64,000 nucleotides of DNA from Euglena gracilis (taxonomy: Eukaryota; Euglenida; Euglenophyceae; Euglenales). A program made the position numbers and the translations under genes. The DNA lies in contig CP154954.1 in assembly GCA_039621445.1 (NCBI GenBank), positions 18,010,589 to 18,074,588 of the forward strand. The letters are read 5' to 3'. How positions within the stretch are numbered: the stretch's first letter is position 1; each line of letters begins with the position of its first letter. A model generated the notes under the pieces. The model was not told where the DNA came from. It saw nothing but the letters and a program-made list of their open reading frames with translations, and did no database searches. Positions 17,766-29,348 of the stretch are shown here, piece after piece.

Positions 17766-18019
17766 CTAAATGCCCCCCCCAGGGGGTCCATTTAGAGTGT
17801 CCAGGGGGTCGAAATAGTTTTTTTTTTGCGTTAACGATGGAATAGGGTTAGGTGCGCGACTTAGGCTTAGGGTTAGGCCTAACTTGTACACCTAACACCC
17901 GTCTATAAGTTTGGCCTAACCCTAACCCTAAGTCGCGCACCTAACCCTATTCCATCATTAACACAAAAAAAGCCATTTCGACCCCCTGGACACTCTAAAT
18001 GGACCCCCCGGGGGCCATT
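17766..18019. repeat. ~250-bp palindrome with GGGTTAGG arms
   Basis: The left arm (CCCCCCAGGGGGTCCATTTAGAG... through GATGGAATAGGGTTAGGTGCG) and right arm (CGCACCTAACCCTATTCCATC... through CTCTAAATGGACCCCC) pair over more than 100 bp on each side of about 17895. The C/G-run ends recall the intronic cassettes. The interior carries GGGTTAGG like the palindrome at 17343. Confidence 0.88.
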
Positions 18020-18166
18020 TATTTGCATTTTTTTGCAGTCTTATTTTGCAATTTTCAAAATTTTGAAACTCAAATCTTCCACATAATTCCATCCGATAGT
18101 TGAAAATTTGGTGCCATTCTTGCATGTTTGCTGAGGCATTTTTTTTTTGCATTTTTGTTATTTTTG

Positions 18167-18272
18167 CGCTTTTTTCTCAGCAACCAGAAATTCCAACACT
18201 GAGTTGCAAGGTCCAGGAGGCTTTTTTCTGAGAAACCAGAAATTCCAACACTCAGTTGCAAGGTCCAGGACA
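18167..18272. repeat. Tandem duplication, ~52-bp unit
   Basis: Two adjacent copies of a unit containing CAGAAATTCCAACACT and GTTGCAAGGTCCAGGA, with few differences. Confidence 0.85.
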
Positions 18273-19350
18273 ATCCGATTTAGTATGTCCTGACACCCCC
18301 AGGGCCTGGGCACGAAAGGAACAACTTTACGGTCTGTGGGCACAGGGCTGCCGACCGAAGGGTCATGAGATTTCAACAGGGTGCCCAAATATTTCTGGAT
18401 CATATTAAGAAAACTGCCCATTTATTTATATCACCATTTTTTTCCGAACCAATTTTATCTGTGCCCAATCCCCTCTGCAATATGTATGTATGTATTCACA
18501 CATGCATGCAGGAAGTCTGAGTTTTTCATCCCACAAGTGTGCCCATTGCGCAGCTGCGCAATGAAGTCACATTTTATCATATGCGTTGAGTATCTATTGC
18601 GCAAGCACACAAGTGTAACTACAGCACAAGTGCACAACGACCACCCATATTTAAAATTACACATTTTTTTGTGTAAAATGCACAAATGCACAATGTATTA
18701 AATTTTCAATTTGATTTATTTATTGTAAAACACTGGTTTGCCATTGGGTAAATGCGTAATAGAGTCCTCTCATTTATTACCAACGCTTCGGGTTTATCTT
18801 ACTGGATCCTGGTCCAGAAAATAGCCATTTAGATGGGGGAGGGGATGCGCTAGCCTGGCTTCCAAAAATTACGAAACAGCACAACTCCCCAGTGATTTTC
18901 AAAGCTGTGTGCGGGTTGGGCTGCCCAAGTGTTACATTTTGTGGACTAATTTTGCATTAAGTTTGCTGCCGTTGTCCAAAGGCAACACTTGCTTTTAAAT
19001 TTGAAATTTGTGTTCCCACTTCTATTTTGCATGTGGAAAGGAATAATTTTTTTACAAGAAATTTGTCTTTTTGGGCAAAAAATCTCACTTCCTGTAAATT
19101 CAGGTGTTTCAAGGTTGAGAGTTTGTAAAAAAAAAACCTAACCCCTAATCCCACTTGCCTAACCCCACTTTCCTTGTTCTCAATTCCATAGAAACGTAAA
19201 TTTCGTTGATCTTAAAGGCCATCTTCTTCTCCCGCTGTGAGATGAGTTTTAAGTGACCCCCCCCCCCAATGAGACCCAAGTCTTATTTTGGGTTGCTGGA
19301 AACCATCCAGAGGGTTCTTATTTTTTGTTTTTTTTTTCACCATCCCGAGT
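18273..19350. other. AT-rich stretch, nothing recognised
   Basis: Both strands were read. Open frames are short and match no known family. No RNA gene or defined repeat was seen. Confidence 0.5.
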
Positions 19351-19352
19351 CT

Positions 19353-19355
<3 letters not shown>

Positions 19356-19398
<43 letters not shown>

Positions 19399-19482
19399 TA
19401 TATATATACATATATATACACATATATATACACACATATATATATATATATATAATATATATATATGTATATATATAGACAG
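19356..19482. repeat. TATATA/TATACA microsatellite
   Basis: Mixed TATA, TATATACA and CACATATA runs. The YIYI open frames are artefacts. Confidence 0.9.
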
Positions 19483-19484
19483 TC

Positions 19485-19985
19485 GTGATGATATATTTTG
19501 ACGATATGGTCGTGTTTAATCTAACGGTTTCTCTCGCAAATCGCCTGCCAACACGTGAATTTGCCTGCCAACATGTGTCGCCAGACGCTCAAAGCGAACC
19601 GAACGAACACTCCTCTGATTCACCGGAACGGGTTTGTTCAGTTTCTTCGCAACTGATTGTGTCCTTGCTCTCGGCATTGCGGAGGGCAGCTCACGAATTC
19701 AAGCCAACTGTGTTTCCGTGCGCGAAAACTGGTCCAAACCTCTCTGATTTTCAGGCGGACAGGAGTATAACTCTCTTCCGAAAGCAGAAATCGTTGTCTG
19801 GCTGCAAGCGGGCAATCGCTGGTGTTATTTTTTTGTGCTATTTTCTAAATGGTAGGGGCCAAATCGAGCTTCGCGCTTCAATTGGGGGAGATCCTGCTTG
19901 TTGCTGAAATGAGCGTTTCTTTTTTTTGCGTTTGACGTCACTACTTTTACTTACTACTTTTTTACGAATGTCCGAAAGCGTGAGC
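19485..19985. other. Unassigned stretch with a 140-codon open frame
   Basis: A + strand open frame (19485-19907) begins directly after the microsatellite. Its translation has no recognisable domain. I do not call it a gene. It ends just before the retroelement terminal modules. Confidence 0.3.
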
Positions 19986-20690
19986 CCCATGGCCTATGCT
20001 TTGAGGGAGGCTGCAGCAGCAGCAACAAAACACCAGCAGCAACACAGCAGTTTGCCCTTGTGTGGTCGCGCCTTCTCGCCCGCGGCGTTTTTGCGACACC
20101 TCGGGCTCCGCACTTTGCCCTGGTGAGGCCATGTCTTTTTCCACCGGCGAAAAACGCCTCCCCCCACAATCGGACTCCACGACACAGGAAGGGGGAGGAA
20201 GGGGCCAGTGCCGGCTGCTCTGCTCTTGTGTGGTTGGTGTGCACGGGGGTGCCTCTTACTGCGTCTTTGTTGACGGAGCTGGTCGCACTCCCTCGGGGCA
20301 AAACGACAAGGGGGGGCACCGAGGGCGAGGCACAAAGACCTTGTGAGGCCATGCCTTGCTCACCGGCGGTTTTTTGTGTGCATTTTTTTTTGCCGCGTTT
20401 GGTCAGGAGGTCCCGCTGTGCCGCATCGCCGGTGTTGGCTCACGACGCTGCTCCGAGTTTGCGAAGTGGCTTCTTACCCTTGAGGTGTCACTCCCCCGCC
20501 CCCCCTGACCCCATTCTCTGACCTAGGGCTTTTGGAGATAAATTTCTTTTACTGGTGGGGGGGTCGGGCTCAAAAGGTCTTTGCTTCGCCCTCGGTGTCA
20601 ATTCCTCCCGCGTCGTTTTGCCTCGAGGGAGTACGAGAAACCTCGGGCTCCGCACTTTGCCCTTGTAAGGCCTTATTCTGCACTGAAATT
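19986..20690. repeat. Cluster of YR-retroelement terminal modules
   Basis: The module with CACCTCGGGCTCCGCACTTTG, GTGAGGCCATG and CACCGGCG occurs at about 20096-20150. A related copy with CTCGGGGCAAAACGACAAGG and ACAAAGACCTTGTGAGGCC lies at about 20285-20365, and a third (TCGAGGGAGTACGAGAAACCTCGG) at about 20625-20675. The same strings border elements C, D and E, so this is a tandem series of element ends in mixed orientation, merging with the 3' end of element A. Confidence 0.7.
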
Positions 20691-21435
20691 AGGGGGGCCA
20701 GGGCATTTTACATGGGACCTTGGGCACCAAGTCGTTGATAATGGGCTGTGAAAGCCTCCACCCCCCTCCGCTGGCCAACTTCAAAAACTTCTTGGGCAGA
20801 AAGGCCCAATTATTTTTTAGTAAACCGACTCCCGCTCCTCTGGTGGAGTGGGCCTCCCACACCTGGGGGGGGTACCCCTTTTCTGGCCAAAAAATCTTTT
20901 GTAATAGAAGCAACGGTGTCTGAACTTATGGCCCTGAAGGGGGGTTTTAATGAAATCAGAAGGGGGCCCCCAGGTCTGACGAATAAACGTGTGGCAGCAA
21001 CATAAGGCATCATTAAATGAAAGGGGCTTATTTGTGGATATTGGGGAATGGACACCACCCTCTCCCACTTGTGAAACTTCTGGCCTTTACGCTTAATTTT
21101 TATGTAGGGTGCCCTGCCCAACACACTGGTGATTCGTTTGACTTGTGCCAAGTCTGAGGACCTGTATGTACAGAGGATTCGTGAGCAAAAAATAAGTTGT
21201 GTACGCAATGTACCAATTTCAGTGGGCATTGGGGCCTTGGCCAGCCCCAGGAGGATTGGGAGTGGGTCCGGTCCCCCATACTTCTCCAGATTTTGGTTCC
21301 GAGGATCTTGTACGGGGTCAACAGGGTGTGGAATATTGGCCCACCAGACCAAGGAACCAAAAACATAGCACTGTATGCGTAACGGGCTTGAGCCTTGGAA
21401 AATTGGAATAGTTGTACTAAAGCGTCAGCCACATG
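20690..21435 (-). pseudogene. Tyrosine recombinase of element A
   Basis: The minus strand gives ADALVQLFQFSKAQARYAYS, CTYRSSDLAQVKRITSVLG (catalytic R region), SPFHLMMPYVAATRLFVRPG and, in another frame, HSTRGAG (HxxR). The frame changes near the G/C runs. By family, this enzyme would integrate circular cDNA. Confidence 0.8.
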
Positions 21436-21781
21436 GTCTGTGGTGGCTTCAGGGGGGGGGAGAAGTGCAAAAGCACTCTGATAAACGTTTTAAACTGGGG
21501 TTTTCCCCCGGAAATCGGTACTGGTTTTAACCTGATTTTTGTTTCCCTTCCAATATTTGCCTGAGCAAATCATGCAAACCAGGTGCCACCTGGAGGGTGG
21601 CATTTGTTCCCCCCTACAATTGGTGAACATACCGTTGTAGGGGGTCATTTTCAGGCAGGGGGTCCTTGGAACTTTCGTTTTTATTAATTTGCGGCCACAA
21701 GGTGGCTGAATTCCAGTAGGGGGTGACCATCAAAAGATTGGTCTGGGGAAAAATTTTCAAACCTGGGAAGAAATTGTTGAA

Positions 21782-23191
21782 TTATTGACAAAAGGGTTTG
21801 CATAAAGATACCCCATGTTGTCCAGTGGACATTATAATGCATTTACTGCTGTGGCATCCTACTGGGGCCATCTGGCCACGAAATTGGGCAATTTTTTGTT
21901 GCCTAGGGAGGCAAATAAGTGGGTTTCCATATTTGTAAATGTTTGGAATTGCTGCCTTAACCATTGAAAAAGTTGGAGGTCTAAGGAGTAATCCCCCTTG
22001 TCCATTTCCCATCTGCTTATGGGGTCTGCCAGGCATCCATTTGAAGGCCCCCAGTTGACTTGGAGGTTTACTTGGTCCTCTACGCACCATTTGAAAAATG
22101 GTCTTAGCATTGTGTTGAAGGGGTCCTTTCTGCCCCCCACCTTTGTTCAGGAAATAGTAAAATACCTGGTTGTCTACGGACAAAAAAACTGTTTCCCCAG
22201 GTTTGCTCAAACTTTTCACAGTTCTGATTGCTGCACTGAGCTCAATTACATTTACGTGTAAAATGGAGTCTTTTCTCCAAAATTCCTGCACAAGTTCTCA
22301 TTTGTGGATGTCCAGCCCCCCCCCCCCCAGGCATGGGTGCTGCTGTAACTCCCTTGTTGCATTTTGGGGGCAGGGTCTGCCCTCCCAGGTGTCCAGTATT
22401 ATTATGTAACCCTTAATTGGGCTTTGATTTCCGGAGAAATGGGGTGTTTTTAGTCCCAGGGGGCTGTGGACTTTGCCACCAAAAAATTTGCCAGTGTATC
22501 CGTAAAAGCCCTTAAAAAGGGCAGGGCCATTAGATTCCATCTTTTTTGACCCAAAATGGCAGCCAACTGCCTTTTTGACGTGTAATATTTTTCCACAATT
22601 TTTCCCAGATCCTTTTTGATGGTTTTGACTTTCTACGGGGGGCACTGGAAGTTTATTTGAAAACGCAGATGAGTTACCACTTGTGTCGGCTGCAGGGTGG
22701 ACTTTTTCACGTTGATTTTGAACCCTGAATTCAGGAAATCTTTGACGACTCTGTTCAGGTGACTTTTCAAAAAAAATTGGGTGGGGACAACCAGCAAAAT
22801 GTCGTCCAGGTAAATAAACAGCTGGATGCCCCTTTTTCTCCACAGTTTTTCGAATGTTTTCATCACTCACATGAAAATTTTGGGCATTACATTTAGTCCA
22901 AAGCAGTCTGCTTGAAATTCCCAGGTCTGCCCCCCCACCTGATGCCTTAAAAATGGCCTTAGTCCTGGACATGATGGAACATGAAAATAGGCACCCTTCA
23001 GGTCCATTTTTGCTGACCAATGGTGGAAAGATGTGCAGGATATGATCCAGTTTGAAAATGTTTACTTTAAATTGCTGATTGATTTCTCTGCAATCGCTGA
23101 TCATTCTCCGTTTTGTTGTTCCCCCTTCTAGCTTCGAAATTAGAAGCCAGAGGATTAAATGCTGGGTGTCTGAAACCAAAACTCGTTTCAT
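21782..23191 (-). pseudogene. RT-RNase H of element A
   Basis: In pieces: LVSDTQHLILWLLISKLEGG, the RT core with IQLFIYLDDILL (YLDD active site, near 22830-22800), RNase H motifs INVIELSAAIRTVKSL and LSVDNQ, and ADPISRWEM-like residues. Several frames are needed. Confidence 0.82.
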
Positions 23192-24345
23192 CGAACCAGT
23201 TTTTTTTCGTAATCCAATAGGTTTTTTTCTGCCTTGTTCAGGTCGAAGTTGGCTCTGGGTTTTGGGTTGCTGGACAACTTGGGCGGGTTTACCCAGGGGG
23301 GTTGAATAACTTCTTTATCAGTTGAAACGTTGCTGAGGGGGCATTTTTTTTACCACAATTTTAGACTTTTCTGAAGTCTCTGGTACAGGGAGGTGTCTCC
23401 CCGTCTTTCCTGCATGGAATTTCTTCCCTGAATTAGATGATTCTTAGGGGGCTGGGTGGAGGGTGTCGGACATTTCACAGTCCCTGGAGACCCTAGGGAT
23501 TGAGCCTTTGGAAAAGCAAATGCTCCTGGGGGGATGTTCATGCACTCTCCTCTCTTGCCGCTCTCTGTCTGGAAGATGTAGTTGTTGGAATACATACAAT
23601 GGGGCTTAATGACTACTATAGGACCCCTGTTTGGCCTATCTGGTCTGCTTGACGTTGATGGGGTTGGTAGCCATACCATAGGGGTGCCTCTGAGTGTCCC
23701 CCCTTGTCGATTGAATAAACGCTGGTGGGGAGTCTCCCCCTTCCTGTTGCCAGCTGGCCCCTGGGGGACCCTCTTACTCTTGGGGCTGGACAGGGGACTG
23801 CCCATTTAAGTACAAAGCCCTTGCAGGGCTGTCCATTAGCTTCTGGGGGGCCTCTGAAGGACCCCTCATGTGACGTTTTGTAATTTATGACCTTCTTGTT
23901 GAAATTTTTGGCCCCAGCGACCTCGATGATGCAGGCCCCATGGCCTGATTAGGTTCTGGGTCGTCATGCCCATTTGACATCTTGAGGGGGTCTTGGGCCC
24001 CACCCTTTACCCCTGGGGGTGGTGTGATTTAGAAAGGATGGGGATGGTGTGTCTGTCTTTTTCTGTCCCTGCTATGTCCTGTGGGTTCTAGGTGCTGGTG
24101 GCCACCTTGGCCTTTGTTCCAGCAACTTCTGATGATGTAGATGCCTGCATTGCTGGTTGTGCAGTCATGGCTTTTGTTGCCTTCATGGCCTGTGCGGTTT
24201 TGGCTGCCGTAGCCCCGCTTTAATGCCTTGCCTGTTTTGAGTTGTTGGTCACCATGGCCTTGGTTCCAATGGCCGTAGTTTCCTGCTGGTTGTTGGATCT
24301 GCCCTTTGCGGGGTCTTCTGACAACTGTGTATTCCAGGGCGAAGT
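23192..24345 (-). pseudogene. Gag-like region of element A
   Basis: The minus strand contains QLSEDPAKGRSNNQQETTAI, matching element C's WSEDPERGRSNNQQTTTAI, and a later TPPTFI/NQ-like low-complexity zone. It ends at the junction near 24345. Confidence 0.6.
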
Positions 24346-24905
24346 CCCCTTACAGTTTAAAAATGCATCCAGGAATTCAGGCCAAAGGGCCAGAGCCCGC
24401 ATGGGCAGATGGAACCAAGGCCAACGGGGAGAGCTTCACAGATGCCATCGGGACCAGTTTTTGAAGACAACCTACACTGGAAGAGGACAACCAAAAGGTG
24501 TGCCAAAAGCTTCTTTTCAAAAGTGTTTACCATGTTCCACACAATTGGGCAGGGTCCTCAATGCCCCCCAAGATTTCGATTGGGCATCACATCCAAGGAC
24601 AGAGCAAGGTGCCCCAGACCCAAGGGGGTCAAGGTCGTTCAACAAGGGCAGGGGACACTTTCAAAGCAGGGCCATCGTGGCCAATATCTGCTTGGCCAGG
24701 AGAGCATTCCCTAGGCCATGAAGGCAACACACCAGGGCCATGGAGGCCGTTTATTTCTAAGCCCACTGGACACATTATGCCCAGTCCATTCCTCCCCTGT
24801 CGGTTTGCCTCGATGGAGGCAAACCCTCCAAGAGGGCGGTAGTTCGCGGAAAAGGCCCGCAAATTGCTCATTTTCCTGGGTGAAAAACCGCCTCTGAGGT
24901 GAAAT
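24346..24905 (+). pseudogene. Plus-strand gag fragment of a YR element
   Basis: The + strand reads MGRWNQGQRGELHRCHRDQF and a following G/R/P-rich stretch, aligning with MGRWNQGQGGQHYRGHGGQF of element D. Orientation is opposite to element A, so this is a separate fragment joined head to head. Confidence 0.65.
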
Positions 24906-24937
24906 ACTGCCAGCGTATACGTTTCAACCCCAAACCT

Positions 24938-25312
24938 CCTAACCCCCCCTAATAAGTGCGTTGGTGCGTGCCTTTTAAGGTCGTAGTTTCGGACCCTAAG
25001 GGGTGCGCACTTATTGGGGCAGTGCGCACTTCTTAGGGCAAAGCCGAAAATACTGATATTACCCCACTCTTTTTCAATTTTCCTCCCAGTTTTCTTATTT
25101 GCTATGAGTGAAGTGATTATGTGTCAAATATGTCCAATTTGGGCCTGGACGATATAATGTTTGGTCTGTGAAGGACAGTTCTGAGAATTGTGTGTGCTTT
25201 CCGGCCTGGGATATGACAGTTATTTCAGCTTTGCGGTGGTGTGCACTTTTTAGGGAGGTAGTTTTGGACCCTTGGGGGGTGAATATTTATTAGGGCACTG
25301 CGCACAAATAGG
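24938..25312. repeat. Cassette 9 (word GTGCGCACTTATTAGGGC)
   Basis: CTAACCCCCCCTAATAAGTGCG at the left is inverted relative to TTATTAGGGCACTGCGCAC at the right. Extra copies are near 25004-25045, and a diverged one (GTGTGCACTTTTTAGGGAGG) near 25230. The build is the same as the intronic cassettes, but it lies between retroelement remains. Confidence 0.6.
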
Positions 25313-25379
25313 ATAATGGTGTCAAACTTTTTTGTCAAACTCCAAATGGTTTTGGCAGAAGGTGGTGCAAAGTGGGACT

Positions 25380-26860
25380 TAAACGTGGAAGTAGGGGACC
25401 GCATACCTCTAAGATCTAGAACACATTTTGGGGGCTAGCAGTAATACGTTAAAGTGACATATTTCGTTATAGTTTGGAAAGGCCACGGTCAAAGATAAGG
25501 ACATATGTCCACCACGGAGGTAATTTGCGGCATCCCTCCCGTTGGCTTTCCAAGTCTGTCTTCTGACCAAGGTAAACATTTTAACACCAACCCTGGGCAC
25601 AGTCATGAAGGTTCCTGCTGAGATGGATTGGATGGTGAAGACGGATCAGTCGGAAGTTTAGAATAAAACGTTCCCTCCAGTAAGACAATGAGAATTATCC
25701 CTCGCAAGCTATCCCCGGTGACTCTGTAAATTCTGAACCAAGGAGGAAGGAATGTGTTGTTTCCGTCGCAAATACCTGATAATAAAGTGCTGTCCAGGGG
25801 TCATAATGGATGTTTTATGGGCTGCCTGCGACAATTCCTGAACATGTTTTCATAGGTAAGAATTATAAGGACTGGAGTGTCTGTTGTTTGCAGCACAAAT
25901 TTACAGGGGCCACCATACAGCGAAATAAGGAAGTGGCAAATCAGCAGACTTTAAAGATGACTTTGATCCTTCAATCACTGACACCGGGGAGTTTGCATAA
26001 ATTACTAATAATTGAGCCAGGGAACTAGAGAGGCTGTCTGTAGCCACAGCCTGAAACTTTGGCCCGGGAGCAACAATGATGGTAGTTTTCGATTTCCTGG
26101 GGAAGCCAATCTGCCAACGGTGGTATTTGTGAATGTGCCTAAGGATATTATGACTTGTTTGACCTCATGCTTATGACATCACTTCTCATTTCCTGGGGAA
26201 GGCTCCAGCTGCCTTGTGAATTGATTTGGTTTTCTATGCACCCGTGAAGGAAGGGGTGAATGATGATAGTGTTTAAACAACTGGTGACCATGATGGTATT
26301 TAAATGGAGCATTCTGCCCTTACCCCCTTTGGAAAAAAATAATCGGAGACTTTTTTGTTGTGAGATAAGGAGACAGTGCCTTTGGTTGAGGTAATGATCT
26401 TGCTGTTGTAAATGCTCCTCCGAGCTCGCTAACATTTGCTGCCCTTGTATTGAAAAACAATGCTTTCGCTGTCGTTAACGATTAAGTGCGTACAGGAAAG
26501 TTCTCTCCAAAGTTATTGGATGTGAGCTCCATTTGTTTGATGTTACTCCCTACACGAAGATGGGAATTCCGGGCTCGAAGTCTTCGTTGGCTGAAGAATA
26601 AAATGGTCTGCCTTCCCGAATGTGCACTACCCCCCCCAAATGAACCCCCCGGCTGTACATTTTGGACGTGATTTCAAGACCCTCAGGGTGGCGTTATATT
26701 TTTGGAAAAAGTTATTTTTTTGGGTGACCTCTGTAACTTTCGGCAGCCTTCGATTGTTGGGGGTGTGTAGTGCATTTTGCCAGAGCTCCAGGTCTTCCAC
26801 TTTAGCTCCTCCATGGCCAATCTGGTAGCCCGAGAACCAGAGGCCTTGGGCCAAATCAAG
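25380..26860 (-). pseudogene. Ancient YR-retroelement relic (RNase H to Dam-like part)
   Basis: Very weak but ordered similarity on the minus strand. KGRMLHLNTI...HPFLHGCIENQINSQ...WSLPQE (26340-26195) parallels RKDPFNSMLRPFFKWCMEHNINLQ..WVPSKD of other copies. LASPGNRKLPS (about 26110) parallels LFASPGNKKLPQ. An upstream block near 26790 resembles the start of RNase H. It is far more diverged than copies A, C, D, E. Confidence 0.5.
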
Positions 26861-27340
26861 GCCCTGCTACAGACAGGGATCCTTCCGCAGTTGTCCCGAG
26901 TTTCAAATTTTACAGGTCCGTTTTCATTGGTTGCGACAGTGTAATTGGTGCGACTTCCAGGTGCTTTATTCGGGCTAAGCGTGTTAACAGCTGATGAACG
27001 TTGACATGTGAAGTTTACTCATTTTGATTGGCGACCATTTAGAACTAAAGCCACCCAAAAGTGATTCAAAAATGGGTATTTCGGACGGATTAGCCATAAT
27101 TCCTCAGGCGCTTGTTCGGGTGTGAAGCCTGTTCCCCGTAGAAAAAGTTTCAGGAACCATGTCCCAGTGTAAGCAGGTCATGCCACCCGCCGTTGGACGA
27201 CCACGGAGCGGAAGCTTATACTGCTTGCCGTGGCAGGTCTGCTGGCGGGGCAACCCGCCAAGTTCCGTGCGATCAACACTTAAACCTGGGCGTCATTGCG
27301 CGCACGCTGGTCGATCCACGCAGTATGCTCTCTGCCCGTG
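26861..27340. other. No gene recognised
   Basis: Moderate GC, open frames without known domains. It lies between the ancient relic and the tRNA-like region. Confidence 0.4.
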
Positions 27341-27344
27341 TGGT

Positions 27345-27430
27345 ATCCCAGGACTCACACGGAGGGACCTAGGACTTGAACCCACGACCCGCTGTGTGTG
27401 AGCCCAGCACTTTACAAAAAAACTACTCGA
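27345..27430 (-). other. Possible tRNA-derived relic
   Basis: On the minus strand, AGTGCTGGGCTCACACACAG is followed by GTGGGTTCAAGTCC, a B-box-like string that sits where a tRNA T-arm would. The anticodon stem does not pair over five bases and the T-stem has a mismatch, so it is at best a pseudo-tRNA or SINE head. Confidence 0.3.
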
Positions 27431-27557
27431 GTGATACTGGGCTTGGTACCACGCCGTAGGCTCTCCCGTCTGCTGCACACACGCCGCGTCGGGTTGGGCG
27501 TGAAGCCGGTCCCTGGGACACAGTTCTTTGTGTAACAGAAGGCTAACAGAAGGCATC

Positions 27558-27629
27558 GGTCCTATAGTGTAGCGGTTAGCACATGGGATTCTGATTCCCA
27601 TAACCCCGGTTCGAATCCGGGTAGGACCT
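27558..27629 (+). tRNA. tRNA-Gln (anticodon CUG)
   Basis: A complete cloverleaf can be drawn. The acceptor stem GGTCCTA/TAGGACC (27558-27564 and 27622-27628) is followed by a discriminator T. The D-arm has TAGTGTAGCGGTTAGCA. The anticodon stem TGGGA/TCCCA encloses TTCTGAT with anticodon CTG. The T-arm has CCCGGTTCGAATCCGGG. No intron, no encoded CCA. A TTTT terminator follows at 27633-27636. It reads glutamine CAG codons. The RT of element B begins about 100 bp downstream. Confidence 0.95.
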
Positions 27630-27632
27630 GGC

Positions 27633-27636
27633 TTTT
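27633..27636 (+). terminator. Pol III terminator of tRNA-Gln
   Basis: TTTT four bases after the mature 3' end, as expected for RNA polymerase III. Confidence 0.75.
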
Positions 27637-27738
27637 CGACATTCCTCCTCTGCATCTTTCCCAATTCGATCAGACGTCTTGCTGCGCTCTGTCTTCTGGC
27701 TTATCGGACATTAATCCCAAAGGCATTGTTCACCTTGT

Positions 27739-29250
27739 GTGCAGCCATCGATGCGACAGCAACAAAAGTCAGCTCAGGACATCAGCCTGGCTTCAGAAAT
27801 CCTGAGGGAGTACCAAGAAAGTGCGGCAACCAAAGAATTGGAAAATGCCACAGGCACTGCCCATCTGGTACCCTGGTTTGTGTTGTCAAAACCAGAAGGG
27901 GGGGTCAAACATCGAATTATCACCGATTGTCGAGATCTAAATCAATTTTACTGTCCAGAAAGTTTCAGTTTGGAAGACATGACCACCATTTTCCCCAATT
28001 TTCAGAAAGGGGACTGGGCAATAAAACCGGATTTGAAAGATGCCTGCTTTCATCTGGATCTGGAAAAAAAATTCAAAAAATATGTCAGAATTCAGGTGGG
28101 CCCAGACCTGTGGGAGTATCAGGGGGCATGTTTTGGACTAAGCACCCTCCCAAAATTGTTCATGTCAACAATGAAATTCATGCAAAAACTGTGGAGATCA
28201 AAGGGGTTGCAGGTGTTCGTTTATTTGGACGACATCATTCTGTTTGGTTCAGCAGAAAATTTGGTCAAAAGACATTTGTTGACCATGCTGAACCCCTTAG
28301 GGGACGCTGGGTTCAAGATCAGCCAGAAAAAGTCTGTGTTAACACCAACACAAAGATTACAACATTTGGGGTCCATCAACGATCGGGAAGAAGGTGAACT
28401 GGAGGTGCCCCACCCAAAAATTAAAATCCACCAGAAAGGAATTGGGCAAGGTGGTTCTGGTCAGAAATTAAGTCGCAGAAAAAATGCCAGCAGTCTGGGA
28501 CAAATCAGAAGGTACCTCCCAGCTCTGCCATTTTTGCGGTTAGTATCCCAAGAACTGTTAGAGTTTAGTCAGCTGAATCAGGAAAAAGGCTGGGATTTTG
28601 CATCGACATTCCCAAAAAATCTGAAGGAGGAAATCAAATTTCTAAAGACATATCTGCAGCCAGGCTTGGGCAGACCTTTTCTCCAGCAGGCAAAAGGGGT
28701 ACTCTACTCAGACTCCTCCACATGGGCATGGGGGGCGGGTGGACTCCTGCCAAAACAAAGTCATACAAGAGGTTTGGCGGGAGCAAAAAATTGTTTGCAT
28801 ATCAATGTAAAAGAGTTGATGGCAGCAGTGCACACAGTGAAAGCCTTTGCAAAGCTCGGAGAAACTGTTCGGCTAAACGTGGACAATCAGTTTGCTCTAA
28901 GTTATCTCACCAAATGGGGGGGGGGGAACAGCAACTCAATCATTTTTGGAACCTCTGTTTCGCTGGTGTTTGAAAAACCAAATTCAGCTGCAAGTCCAGT
29001 GGGACATGGGGGATTATACACTGTGCCCAGGCCCGTTCAGGGATGTCTTAAAATTTTTCAGAAGGAAAATTTCCCCAGACACAGACATGTTTGCATCTCC
29101 AGGAAATGCAAAACCTCAATAATTTGTGGCCAGATGGCACAACCACCAACCATTTCTGGTAGATGCTCTGAAATGCGACCTTTACTCAGTAACAGAGGTT
29201 TATGCCAATCCCCCGTTGGAAAGTCATCGTTCCTTGGCTCATCAGGCTGA
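27739..29250 (+). pseudogene. RT-RNase H of element B
   Basis: RT motifs in order: WFVLSKPEGGVKHRIITDCR, DLKDACFHL, GACFGLSTLPKLFM, VFVYLDDIILF (YLDD active site near residues 165-175), GFKISQKKS. RNase H follows with LYSDSSTWAWG (first Asp), INVKELMAA (Glu) and LNVDNQ (Asp). After about residue 400 the frame is lost (TKWGGGNSNS then unrelated) at a G10 run near 28917-28926. The RT core is intact. Confidence 0.85.
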
Positions 29251-29348
29251 GACTGAACAGGGAAGTGAAATGACTTTTGGTGACACCCATGTCGGTTTCC
29301 AGTCCATGGTGGCCCCTATTAATCAAAATTTGAAAGCATGGGACAGGA

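Larger units (their letters stand above)
20640..24345 (-). mobile_element. YR retrotransposon A, degraded
   Basis: Reads on the minus strand in the order Gag-like (to about 24340), RT/RNase H (23191-21782), YR (21430-20690). It is closely related to C, D and E. Every domain is interrupted by stops and frameshifts, so it is inactive. Near 24345 it meets a plus-strand gag fragment head to head. Confidence 0.85.

Noticed and set aside
19485-19907. 140-codon frame with FDDM near its start as an RT fragment
   Set aside because: No other RT motif is present; a lone DD is not evidence.
27293-27664. Minus-strand protein with GPTRIRTGV
   Set aside because: It is the translation of the antisense of the tRNA-Gln gene, a common annotation artefact.
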